The notes under the pieces are model-generated. The model did no database searches, was not told where the DNA came from, and worked only from the letters and a program-made list of their open reading frames with translations. From Neckera pumila (lineage: Eukaryota > Streptophyta > Bryopsida > Hypnales > Neckeraceae), in the NCBI GenBank assembly GCA_963969595.1, contig OZ018413.1, positions 17,101,711 to 17,165,710 of the forward strand: a stretch of 64,000 nt of DNA. The letters are read 5' to 3'. The translations under genes were made by a program, and so were the position numbers. Below are positions 11,506-21,716 of this stretch, piece after piece. Each line of letters opens with the position of its first letter. Positions within the stretch are counted from its first letter, which is position 1.

Positions 11506-12509
11506 TCAAATTTTTTGGTGCTCTGGAATATAGCATTTTCTTGACAAACATGATCACTTTCTTGACACCATGCACCCATTACACTGGAGATGGTCAAAGT
11601 AATCTTCTAATAAATAGAATACTGGTAATACAAGCTCAGCCAATGTAAAAATTCAAGTCCAATTTTGAAAATAGTTTTTTAAAATAGAAAACTTACTTCC
11701 CTTGCTTTTTAGAAGCCGCCTCCTCAAACTTGCTAGCCAACAATTCTAATTCTCTTCTTACAAACATCACACACTCTTATGTAGATGTATGGAGTTTTTT
11801 TTGTTTTTCTTGCAAGTTTTAGCCTATTTTATATCTATGGGAGTTTGCTCTAAGTGAATGAATGCATGAGCTTGTATAGTTGTGTTCAAACATATCAAAG
11901 CTAAAGAATATCAAAGACCAAGTCACATTTTACATAAATGGTATTATAAAGTAAAGAGCTTGCAAAAAATTGAATAGCAACTTTACTTGTTATATTCTAA
12001 AACTAGATATGTTGCATTTTTACAATAGAGTTTATTTGTTCCAATTCAAACTAACATTTCCTTTTCTCTTTAAACTTGTATCTCCAAAGAGACTTTCTAA
12101 AGTGGTGGAGAAGTTGTGTTCAGTCAAATACCATATGTAATTTTGAGCACACTTTCTTGGCTATTCCACAAAATTTATTTTACTTCATCTACTCTAAATC
12201 AACTACCATAAAGAGTGCGGCCCTTGCATGAGCCCACAGACCTTGGCATCCAAATGAAAACTTGAATGGCTCTCCAGAAATCCAAAAGAAGGCTATTCCA
12301 ATCCCCAGTATGCAGACACAGAAAGGCCCAAGGGAAGAAATGCCAAAGGAAGAAATCTTTGGGTAATTAGAATGTCATATGCATGCCAAGCAATAGAAGA
12401 GCTCAACAAAAAGTCAAAGAAATCACTTAAAATGGAATAGAATAAAGCCCTCTACTAATATTGTGCTCTAACACCGCCACAAAGTCCAGGTCTTTGAACA
12501 ACTTCACTT
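11506..12509. other. Intergenic, no gene recognised
   Basis: AT-rich sequence with no coding or terminal-repeat signal that I can support. Confidence 0.5.
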
Positions 12510-13005
12510 AATAGTGGTCTTCCGCCTCCCACTTTGAATGGTTGCATAAGAAATTCATAACTTGAGACAAATATTTGATCTCAGCAAATTTGGATCCTTT
12601 ATCTGTCCAGAGCTTTTAATGAATTAAAACACTCTTATACATATTGACCAAAACGGTTCAAGTTAGATGCATACAGTATCCTCTATCTTATGTGCACAGA
12701 TTTCTTAATCATCTTGATAGTTAGCAAATGAATCTTCCTGGAGTGTCACTCATTCATACTGGTCTAAAGCCTCCCACTTTGATTTTGCATAAGAACTTCT
12801 TACATAGTGATCAAAATTTGATCTCAAGAGAGATTGACCCTTGGAGAAATTCATACAAAGTGATCTCTCCAGTGAGTTCTGTTGAGTGATCTCCCAACAC
12901 AAGCACACTCATGCACATTGGTTAAAATGCTGAACATTGGACGCAAAATAGTATCCTCACCTGAAATGCGCACATTTCTCTACGTCAGCAACCGAATCTT
13001 TCTAA
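12510..13005. repeat. Two-copy tandem repeat, period about 245 bp
   Basis: CCTCCCACTTTGA occurs at about 12526 and 12771, followed in both by GCATAAGAA, TTTGATCTCA, ACACTC...CACATTG and AGTATCCTC blocks in the same order. The repeat lies just downstream of the YLMG gene stop and could supply part of its 3' region. Confidence 0.6.
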
Positions 13006-13040
13006 TCCATGCTCCGTGTTCCATGTTCCAGTGTCGGTGA

Positions 13041-13951
13041 TCATGGTTGCTGCTGTGAGAGAAGTACCAGAAGCCCTTGTTGCCCCAGCAGAACCTCATT
13101 GAGGAAGCTCATAAGCGCAACCCAGATAACCGGGGCAATGTCCACTCCCCCCACGGGAGGAATCAGGCGCCGTGTGGGTCCGAGCACGGGCTCGGTAGGA
13201 GCATACGCCACGGAGAACGGGAATTTCCCAACGGGAATCTGCGGGTACCACGACATGACGATGCGCACAATGAAGAGGAGATTGAAAACCGTGAAGAGAG
13301 GCCCCAGGATGGTGATGGCCAGCTTCGCAGTGCTCGGGTCGATTTCCGCAGCTGAAAGGCGCAGTACCTCCCCGCTCGCCATCGCGGATGCGTCATGTGG
13401 TAAAATTAGGGCAAGTGCTACTGGACATGCCACCGCCATAGCCATCGTCAGTTGCTCCCTGGAGCTTTCCTCAGAGTCTTGCCTTGCACATTCAGCCTGC
13501 TCAACAGAAATCCAACTCCAGACTTAGCAAAGAAAGTGCGCGACGGAACATAACCCCTAAACAACCGAGATTTCATGGTTTCAGAATAACCAATTTGATT
13601 GTTCACACTATGGAAAATACAATTCAGACACGGTCAAAACTTACATATATCAAATCAGTGAAACCGTTGCATCCTATACCAAATGAAAATTGAACAATGG
13701 AGCACCCTCTACCTTACCCTGCCTTTGGAGAAGAGCGCCCGCTCCAAATTGGGTGCTTCAGTTTCCGATACTGAGACATCCGAATCCGACGCCGCTGCCA
13801 TCACAAGCACCGGATGATGCCGCCGTGAAACCATCCCTATCGCTCGCCCATCCGCAACCAACCTCGGAATCCCGTCTCGGACACGGGAAACTCCACCAGC
13901 ACATGGTGCCCCGAACGCAGGAGCCCTGCTCGCGACGAGCAAGGCTTGCAT
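13041..13951 (-). CDS. YLMG: YGGT/YLMG-family plastid membrane protein
   Basis: Two exons, 13951-13718 and 13496-13041, joined in phase 0 by donor AGG|GTAAGG and acceptor GAGCAG|GCT, giving 229 aa. Residues 1 to about 75 are Ser/Ala/Arg-rich with few acidic residues, as in a chloroplast transit peptide (starts MQALLVASRAPAFG). A hydrophobic stretch near residues 98-115 follows. The YGGT domain then shows LGPLFTVFNLLFIVRIVMSW, YPQIPVGKFPF, the signature PTEPVLGPTRRLIPP and a second membrane helix (VIWVALMSFLN). Known members act in plastid membranes: YLMG1 affects nucleoid distribution, and the relative CCB3 acts in cytochrome b6 maturation. The start is the first ATG after an upstream in-frame stop. 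The gene is divergent from the small membrane-protein gene at 14577. The YLMG1-versus-CCB3 subgroup is not proven. Confidence 0.9.
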
Positions 13952-14576
13952 TGTGTGTGCAAACCCCACAGAAGCTTCAACTTTCAACCCCGAAAGGCTC
14001 CCAAGCTTTCACAATCGACACTTGAATGTATAATCGCAGCCAAGTGCAAAATTTTCTCAAAATGTCACCAGCGAAGGCTGTTCATGTCCGTCGTCGTGTG
14101 TCCGCAGCTTTGCCACATCGCAATTTGCGACACGAAAGCTCAAGAATCGAGTCCGTTCGCAGAGGATTGCGCTCCTGGCGACCGACCGTCGGATGGCGTA
14201 GTGTTCTTGAAGCAGAGGATGATATTATAACGAACAGAACAGAATCAGGATGATATTTTCCTGTTCGTTCATGAGGTGCAGCTAATTTCAATTGACTGGA
14301 CGGATGAATCTGTGATAACACGAAATGAAGATGGGTGGATGAACGTAACTGTAACGAACAGGAACGGTAAGCAGTTCAGTTTGTATTCAGGCGAAAGGCT
14401 TGGTGAACTGCATGTTCATTCCTTTCTTTGGATTCTTCTCACAGTTTGGGCGGAGCAGCACTTGTTGTTCTTCTTTGCGACTTCGACGTTGCACACGAGA
14501 AGAAGGAGAAAAAGAAAGATTTAAGGCAAGCAAACAAGGGAGCTGCGTTCGATTGTGTCCAAGCGCGAGGGCCACA
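13952..14576. promoter_or_regulatory. Shared intergenic region between divergent genes
   Basis: 625 bp separate the start codons of the YLMG gene (minus) and the 79-aa protein gene (plus). The region is more GC-rich than its surroundings and has no convincing ORF. It must contain both 5' leaders and both core promoters, and may act bidirectionally. Individual boxes were not assigned. Confidence 0.5.
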
Positions 14577-15614
14577 ATGGGGCTGGTTTCGTTTACCAAG
14601 GTTATTCTGCCCGTCTTCGCTGGTACCTGTGTCGTCTCCTACGCCTTCTGGGACTTGACCAGGAACCGCAAAATCTTTGGAGGTTAGGGTTCGAAATTCT
14701 GCAATTTCTACAATTTCTGCAATTTATTTTTGGCAGGGTAATATGGTTTTAGTTCATTTAGGCGTTGTTGTGTCGGGGTGTCTTCCTGCGACACTCATGG
14801 CTTCGACCTTCTCGGGGTGTCTTCCTGCGTTTATGGAGGGAAGAAAAAGCTAACTAAAGTATGGGCGACGGAGTTAGGGATCATGCAAATTCTTGGAGGC
14901 ATGGTTGTAGTTATAGTTGGCGAGCAGGTTTTCGAATCGATTGAGGTTACTTGGAGCATTTTGGTTTGGCACGCATTGAAGTTTTCTGGTTTCGTGATAT
15001 TCGTAGAGTTCAGTGATTGGGACTGCGTAGTGAGAGCCTCGCTAGCATGGGAGATCGAGCCTTTTAGTGTGGTTCATGAGATTTGGTATGACGGTATGAG
15101 AATCGGTCCGAAAGATTCCAATGCCATGAACAAGAAGTGGCGAACGAACGACGAGTGGCGAGAAGCACGATGCGAATATTGTGCTCGTCGAAGAATCGCA
15201 CATGTATTGTTGTAGCATCCTTTGTGTTTCTTGTAGCTGCTGACCTTATCGACAAGTCCGTTCACTTGGCTGTATTCCATGCGTCGTTTTGACATTCACA
15301 TTAGCTTGTTGTGCCCATAGATGTGCAAATTAATATGCAAATTGCATTTCGTCCACAACACTGTGCACCGCTAAGCTGGGATTTCAACCGCCATTCATTT
15401 CCTTCCTTGTTCGAGTGTCCATCGCGCAATTTTAACGAAATTGGTGGAATTGACGTTTTTTGCGTTTATCGCCGTTGCAGGGACGGTGCCCCACACGATG
15501 CAGGGCAGTGAGTGGGAGAAGGAGACGAACAAGAAGATGGATGCGTGGCCGCGGGAGGCAGCCGGACCCGTGGTGATGAACCCAATTTCTAGACAAAACT
15601 ACCACAAGGCTTGA
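14577..15614 (+). CDS. 79-aa single-pass membrane protein, conserved plant type
   Basis: Exon 1 is 14577-14682 and exon 2 is 15481-15614. Splicing is TTTGGAG|GTTAGG and TTGCAG|GGACGG, restoring the frame across a split glycine codon. The protein starts MGLVSFTKVILPVFAGTC, with a hydrophobic helix at about residues 7-27. A basic stop-transfer-like segment (DLTRNRKIFGG), an acidic/Trp patch (GSEWEKETNKKMDAWP) and a C-terminal VVMNPISRQN follow. I recall similar short proteins in other plants but cannot name a function; mitochondrial or plastid inner-membrane association is a guess from the architecture. The ATG has good context (CACAATGG) and the frame ends in TGA three residues after the conserved-looking tail. 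The intron is 798 bp. Confidence 0.8.
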
Positions 15615-15924
15615 GCGTCGAAGAGTTAGTAGGGCATTATCATGGATGGCAGGAGGTGCAATGAGAGTAGGTCACACATGGCAAAGACTTATGATGGTTC
15701 ATACAATTACAACTTAGGCTGCTCAGTAAGTGAGCGGATTCTCCGATGCAATAATCTTCTTGTGGCGATGAAAAGATCCCATTGTTCAAATGTGCAGCCT
15801 TTTGAAATGATCGTCCTCATCACCTTTGGCGATTGTTACAATTGTATGTACGGTAGCTCTTTGGGGAATTCGTTGAAGAGCATGTTACATTGATGGCCTT
15901 CGGCCATGAGCACAGAAACGGCTT

Positions 15925-16085
15925 AACAGGTTAGTGATTACGTATAGGGCAATGCCCGCAGAGGAGGGCATTGCGCCAAATAATCGGCCGACAAGGAGGG
16001 TGGAGCCCAACAAGGAGGGCCAATTATTTGTTGCAATGCCCGACGATAAGGGTATTGCCCGACGTAAATCACAACTAAAAGAGGA
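15925..16085. repeat. Small imperfect foldback (GGGCAATGCCCG motif)
   Basis: GTGATTACGTATAGGGCAAT is the imperfect inverse of ATTGCCCGACGTAAATCAC; between them GGGCATTGCGCCAAATAAT pairs with ATTATTTGTTGCAATGCCC. It is probably a short MITE. The 64-codon open frame across it follows from the repeat. Confidence 0.5.
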
Positions 16086-16847
16086 GATAAAATTGGATGA
16101 AATGATGAGCCGGATGAAAAATGCGTAATCCCTGTTTACGTGGTTTTGCCTGTGTAATTGGGGATTACGGCATAGAAGCTTCCCGCCGATTGAACAGGAC
16201 GGGAACCAAGAGTACTTTACGAGACTAGTTATGTTCTCTTGCTTTCCCTTTGTTGCTACGTATTCCTAAGTAAACTCATTTGGTGGCAAATTCTTTCACA
16301 ACAACTGCAGTCCAATTCTTTGCAGTCCATTCTGGAATGTGAGAGTAAGCCATAGTTTGTACCTTGAAAACACTAGTTTTGGTCTCTATTCCAATGGTAA
16401 TTGAAAAGTTATGGTGTGTTTGATGGGTTTGTAGTTTTATTTTGAAAAGCCAATTTTTGGATACATGCTTTTAATATGATTGAGAGTCATTGTTCAAGTT
16501 TTTGATTTGGAAAATAAGCAAGTAATTGGGAAACCATCGAGGTGCAAAAGCACTTTGGTGTTCAGAATGTACAAAGTTCTATAATTTTGCACATACAATT
16601 GATATTGAGAAAATACTTGACTTCATTTGTGTCATAAACAGTGTTCTAGATCTCTTTTCACATTTCTAGGATTCCTTATTACCACATTTTAATGCAGTTT
16701 CTTGTGATATAACCAAGTATGATTATAAAAATATCGAGCACGTTTAGGTTACAAAATTTAGTGATACCTTTTTTTCCACCCTCATTAATAGGACAATTTA
16801 GTGTAGTACTTAAAACATCCATTCCCTAGGGTAGGGTTTGGTAATAA

Positions 16848-17155
16848 GAACATCTCCACCAAGGGCTTCCCTATCCCTATCCGAATGAATTTAGGGAAGG
16901 TAGGTCCTAATTCTGCTAATTACATGGGAGGTTGGATACAGAACTAAGATGTAGTAAACCCTACACTGATTTTTACTTCTACCGCATGATGTGTGGTTTC
17001 CTAATTTGTAATGGTATTGTTTCTTTTTCTTCGTTACTATTTGTATAGTGAAACATGGAGGAAAGAACTACTGGAAGTAAGCATTCCCTATCTCTATCTT
17101 AGCCTCCCTTCATGTAATTGGGGATGGAGATAGGAAAGCCCTGTTTGGGATGCTG
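16848..17155. mobile_element. PIF/Harbinger-like MITE with TAA duplication
   Basis: TAA at 16845-16847 and 17156-17158 flanks termini GAACATCTCCACCAAGGGC and the inverse of CAGCATCCCAAACAGGGC. Subterminal TTCCCTATC / GATAGGAAA blocks also pair. It is non-coding and 308 bp. Confidence 0.65.
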
Positions 17156-17280
17156 TAAGATAGGTAGTCAATTAATTGCCTACCTACCTCATTAATGATA
17201 GTAATATACAGAGTATATTTCAAGAAGCAAGTCACTCATTTCTAGATAGGGGATGCATTTAGAACCTAGTCAATTCAAGG

Positions 17281-17533
17281 GGATGCTAAATTTGTCCCAC
17301 GAAGTAAGTCCAGCAGGCTGAATTTACCTCGGGGAAAAATGCAAGAATTCTTTATTTACCACAAAAAAAAAATTGCAAATTTTGAATTCATATTTGCAAA
17401 TCAGAGGCCCCAAATTAGCTAGGTGGGCTCCCTAGACACGGCTCAAATATAGGGACTTCATTTTCCTTTTACCCCCAGGAACCCCAATTTACCCTGCTGA
17501 TCCCAGTTCGTGGGACGGACGGATTTAGCGTCC
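17281..17533. mobile_element. Mutator-like MITE, copy B
   Basis: The termini are GGATGCTAAAT and the inverse of GGACGCTAAATCC. The subterminal TCCCACGAAGTA / TTCGTGGGACGG pair and the interior TTTGAATTCATATTTGCAAA match copy A at 11236-11495 in inverted orientation. The flanks CAATTCAAGG and TGCTTCAAGG share 7 contiguous bases, a decayed 9-10 bp target duplication. Confidence 0.65.
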
Positions 17534-17559
17534 TGCTTCAAGGACCTCTTTAGGGAGGT

Positions 17560-17879
17560 TTCTAGGTTTTGACTGCAGAGGAATTCCGCGACCAGAGGGC
17601 AGACTGAGCTCCTCGTTGCGTCATTTTGCTTTTAGAAACCTTCAACTCGCGGTGTTCGAAATTCGCAGATCGCCCTCACTACTGCAAAGAATCCGTGATG
17701 ATTTGACAAATTCGTTTGTGAAATACCTCGCACGATATGTAGATTGTCAGTTTTTGCTCAGGAATTGTAGACTATGACCGGACTTTGTTTCTTGAATGGA
17801 GCCTAATTTGTGGACGCTTTGAAGAGCGGTGGATAATTCACGATGCTGTAAAGATTATCGATGCAACCATCTTCATCCG
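17560..17879 (+). promoter_or_regulatory. Candidate promoter and 5' leader exon for the 82-aa ORF
   Basis: The composition rises in GC here, and a good donor (CATCCG|GTACGTG) at 17879/17880 pairs with an acceptor (ACTTTAG|GATCAG) at 18275/18276, giving a 396-bp leader intron. An ATG at 17861 opens an upstream ORF across this junction. Confidence 0.35.
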
Positions 17880-18317
17880 GTACGTGTGTTTGATGATCGC
17901 CAAATGCACAAAATTTTGCTGATTAGTAGAGTAAAGGGTCAATTTCTTAAGCTATCCTCGCTCGTTTTGTTCGGTACAGTACTCTGTTGTTGTATGTGAT
18001 TTAGGGTTATTGTTTTTGATGCAAATAGCATGGAAGCCTTTTTCCAATTTGACAGTGCACAGTGATATTTCCTTTTTGTACTGGTTTCGTTATGCTTCTG
18101 TCATCAGCTTATATGCTTGCTCTTCCTCTTTCTTATCTTCGGGGCTCGTTTCTCTGTTTTCTAGGACTGTGAATTGCGAGATGGGAGCGCAACACTCTTG
18201 TGATTTCCAATACTTCTCTACAGTATGTTGATCGGATAAATTAGCACATTATATAATTGCGGGACGTGACTTTAGGATCAGGGCGTCGTGACGGCAGCGT
18301 TAACCTTAGATACGGGG

Positions 18318-18566
18318 ATGATAGAGACTGCGGTTCTTTTGGTGGTGGCTTTACTTCTGGTTTGGAGCGCTGTCGAGATAGCTTGTAAAATTTTCATGCA
18401 ACCGGGCCGATCAGCGTTGAGCAGGTCATTGGATCCGGATTACGACCATGACAATGAAATTTCCAGCGCTTCTTACGCGAAAGTTCCACATCCTGTCGAG
18501 GAACGGGTCGTTCATGAAAGCCCTAAGAAACCATCCAAGGTGGCCCATGGCGAAGATTGCTGGTAA
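18318..18566 (+). CDS. Hypothetical 82-aa membrane protein
   Basis: The frame from ATG at 18318 encodes a hydrophobic helix (ETAVLLVVALLLVWSAVEIA, residues 3-22) followed by a charged, Ser/Pro/Lys-rich tail ending HGEDCW. No family is recognised. Support comes from the well-formed membrane-plus-tail design, the plausible 5'-leader intron and an AATAAA at about 18766. Against it, the spliced leader carries an ATG (17861) opening a 43-codon ORF in another frame that overlaps this start and ends at 18388. Either that is a repressive upstream ORF or the gene model is wrong. Confidence 0.4.
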   Translation: MIETAVLLVVALLLVWSAVEIACKIFMQPGRSALSRSLDPDYDHDNEISSASYAKVPHPVEERVVHESPKKPSKVAHGEDCW

Positions 18567-20632
18567 CGTTAAGTCCCTTACCGCCCTTTCGCCTCGGATT
18601 TGGTGATCCAGTCGTTCTCCCTGAACCTTGAGAAGGTACAGTAGCTGCCTAAATGCGTCCCAATAAGCAATTGAGCATTGTTTCCATTGCCTACTTTTGG
18701 GTTGGCTCGTGTTGGGATTCAAAAAGAGTATTCTAGATTTGATTGTGCGTATTTTGGACATAGTAGGAATAAATTTTGAAGTATCAAATTGCTAAAAATA
18801 GGTATGCTCAACAACAATCCTAGGCTCTTATAATAGACATGATACATTTTAGGCAAGAATCTCTAGGGGTCAATTACTCAGTTTCACAAGGGGGCTCCAG
18901 AATCAGGTGAAGTTACTTTATAGGGCTTAGACTTCTAGAGATTGCATTGTAAGGAGAATTTTGTATGTTTATTTGAAGAAGTATTGGCAATTAATTGTAG
19001 ATGACTTCCATTGTATATATTGATAGTACAGTTTTATGGAATCTCCTTCATTGGATGCAATGCAGTGGACTAGATAAGATTATTGGCTCTAGACTGAAGG
19101 GGAGGTTGCTTTGCATTAGCATAAAGGACTTGTGAAGAAATTTGAATAGGATCTTACTCAAAATGCAAACCAATGTTACAAAGAGCATTTCTGAGCATGA
19201 GCGCTTGTTGAGTATAATGCTAAGATGTCCTACTAAATCAAGAACATCTTTATCAATACATTTTAGTTGGTCAAAGTGCCTAGTGAATGTTGGTGGATGT
19301 TTCACTAGTTTTCAACAAAAAAAAATGTACTAGTATTTGTTGCTTTATCATTCACTAATAGAAGCTAACACAGTTTTTGATTGTTGATTGAGAAAATGTT
19401 GTCCATCTTCTTTTTTGTAGGACTCAAACCATTCTCCTATCTAACACTTGATGATAAAGAAGACTAAAGTGATGAGTTGAGAGGGCCATCTACTAGAGTG
19501 AACATTAAGATACACATTTGCAATATGAAAAGGGTAATCAATGTTGAACTTTGAAATTCTAGTGTGAGAGTGCAAACTTTCAATCATGAATGTAGAGGTG
19601 ATTTTGTTCCAACTTTATGATGGAGTTGTTGCAAAATAACCACATTTTATTGCACCCCTCTTGTTAAACCATGTCAATTCTTCCAAATTCTTGAATAAAT
19701 GTTTATCTTTTGGTTATGAAAATTTATGATTGCTTTTGGATATACCAACATTGAATACATTGAAAATTCATGGTTCATTCATATGGTGTCCAAAAAATAC
19801 ATTCTAAGAAGATTCAAAATTCTCTTTCAATTGCTAATACAACTCATCAATAAAAAGATAGGACATGATTTCTTCTTTAGGTTGATATATTTTTGCTATT
19901 TTTATTGAAGCTTCTTAAACTATTTATTTTAGTCTTTCTTGAAGTATTCTAAATGTATCTTGCATATAATTATTTATATGAGTGAAACTGTAAAAGAAAT
20001 ATTATTTGTGCATGTAGTATACAAATGAGTGAAAATTTCTTTTTCCCTCTTAAGGGTTGTATATTTATTATTCCTATTATACAATGAAGTGATCAAAACT
20101 AATTATAAAAACATGTAAAGGTCTTTGAATGAATTTTGTTAAATGATTTTGTGAATAAGAATTAGAACTTTTCATTGTCATACTCACTCAAGCAAATATG
20201 AGACCTCCATGATATGAGCCAAAGTACCATCTAAAACTACTACAGCCAAATCTATATTTAGAGACCATGATTTGATCTTCCTAGATATCTTTTTTTTAAA
20301 GTTTGGCAAGAAGGTAAAGAAATTTGATGAATTATAAGATCTTTGGGGGTTTGTAAACTAAGGCCGTCTATATTTCCAAGCCTACAATTTACATTGTATT
20401 GAAAGAGATGGTGGCTTCTTTGTTGTTTTGAGTATCAGGATTGGATAGTCCCTTATGAGTGGACAGTCATTAGTATAGCTTTCAAAGGGATTGATAATAG
20501 TTTGCTTGACAAAAAGGGGTGACCAATATTGAAGGATATTTTACATCTATTTTTTGAGGTTGTATTGTTGTAGCTATAAAATTCAAAGTAGTGCTTTTTA
20601 AAAAACATTGGAGTCATTATAGGGCCTTCTAC
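18567..20632. other. Intergenic, no gene recognised
   Basis: Very AT-rich DNA with scattered short frames and no domain motifs. The last 40 bp (20592-20632) is the left flank of the TTAA foldback element and resembles sequence at 27870 and 28290. Confidence 0.5.
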
Positions 20633-20940
20633 TTAACCCCAAAAGGACCAAGCTGCGTTTTTTGGCAACATAGCAATTTTGGGCAGCTCACTACAATTGG
20701 CTTTTTTTATTTTTTTCTTCAAAAATTTTACGTAACATGTGTCCAAAGAGTAGCTTTAAGGCCCAATAGTTTTCATAACTTTTGACTACATAGTTAAAAA
20801 GTTATTGTATGATATGTAATTTTCATTGGTCGGCGGGCAGCCCGGGCAGCTCAAAAAAATTCTTTAAAAATTACTTTAAAAAAATAAATAAATCTGGAAT
20901 TGGTTCTTTAGATTTATATAGAAGTGTGAAGCTTTGAATC

Positions 20941-21161
20941 CGTTGAGAATAATAAACGAAACACTAACTCAAAACACCAAAAAAACTAAAGTATATAAAA
21001 GAATGCTATTCTTAACACTAACATTGAAGGATGGAAGTATATACAAAAGGAGAGAGACGATCAATGGTACTCTCTCCGTATTGGCTTAGAAATAGCATCT
21101 ACTACTTTGTTGACTAATCTACCATGCATTATGGGGAGAGTTCACACTATGGTTCTTAACA
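20941..21161 (-). repeat. Copia LTR (3' LTR relative to coding strand)
   Basis: 221 bp, read TGTTAAGAACC...CTCAACG on the minus strand; the last base of the usual ...CA end is changed. It is the partner of 27151-27368. Confidence 0.92.
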
Positions 21162-21174
21162 CTCCTTCTTGCTC
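21162..21174 (-). other. Copia polypurine tract
   Basis: On the minus strand GAGCAAGAAGGAG directly abuts the 3' LTR. This is the expected position and composition of the plus-strand priming site. Confidence 0.65.
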
Positions 21175-21244
21175 GACATAATATGGATAGAATAATAAAA
21201 TCATACTAGCTGGTCGATGAAGGCAATAAAATCAATTGATTGCC

Positions 21245-21420
21245 AAATACAATTGCCAAGTCGTGGACTTGGTCGGCTGGTTTCATACGTCGGTGGTCAA
21301 CCGATCGGTCTGCGGTTCGATTCCCATCGGCCTCTTTGACTGGTTTGGAAAACTCGTGGCTTGGCATGCTAGTGAGGCAGGAATAACAGTCAACCCGCTA
21401 TCCCACCCCTAAGTTGTGAT
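21245..21420 (+). repeat. SINE-like/tRNA-related insertion inside the Copia 3' region
   Basis: GGTTCGATTCC at 21314-21324 matches the RNA polymerase III B-box consensus. TGGTCGGCTGG at 21270-21280 resembles an A-box with one main mismatch, 44 bp upstream. The stretch is more GC-rich than the Copia DNA on both sides and lies between RNase H and the 3' LTR. A complete tRNA cloverleaf was not evident, so a tRNA-derived SINE or fragment is the better call. Confidence 0.4.
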
Positions 21421-21716
21421 GTGACAAGATGCAGGACACCCCAAAATGGTTAACAAGCTCCAGCATTGAACCCCAAACCGTGGTTCTCACCACGACCCCA
21501 CCTTTTTTCTATCCGGAGATTTCTGTAATCTTAAAAGTTTACGGTTGTTGCCTCATTAAAATCTTATCTGAGAAAACCTTGGTTCTGTTCAAGGATAAAA
21601 CCACAAATGAAGGAAAAAGAGTACAACTCCTTTTATCAATCCATTCTCATAGTAAAATCCAGTGGGAAAAATCCATGGAAGGATATAAAAAAGATCAATA
21701 AATTCATAATGAAAAT

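Noticed and set aside
13009..13527. 172-codon plus-strand ORF opposite YLMG
   Set aside because: Antisense shadow of the YLMG exon; the minus frame carries a clear YGGT domain.
21300..21330. tRNA gene
   Set aside because: A B-box is present but no full acceptor, anticodon and D stems could be drawn; SINE-like is safer.
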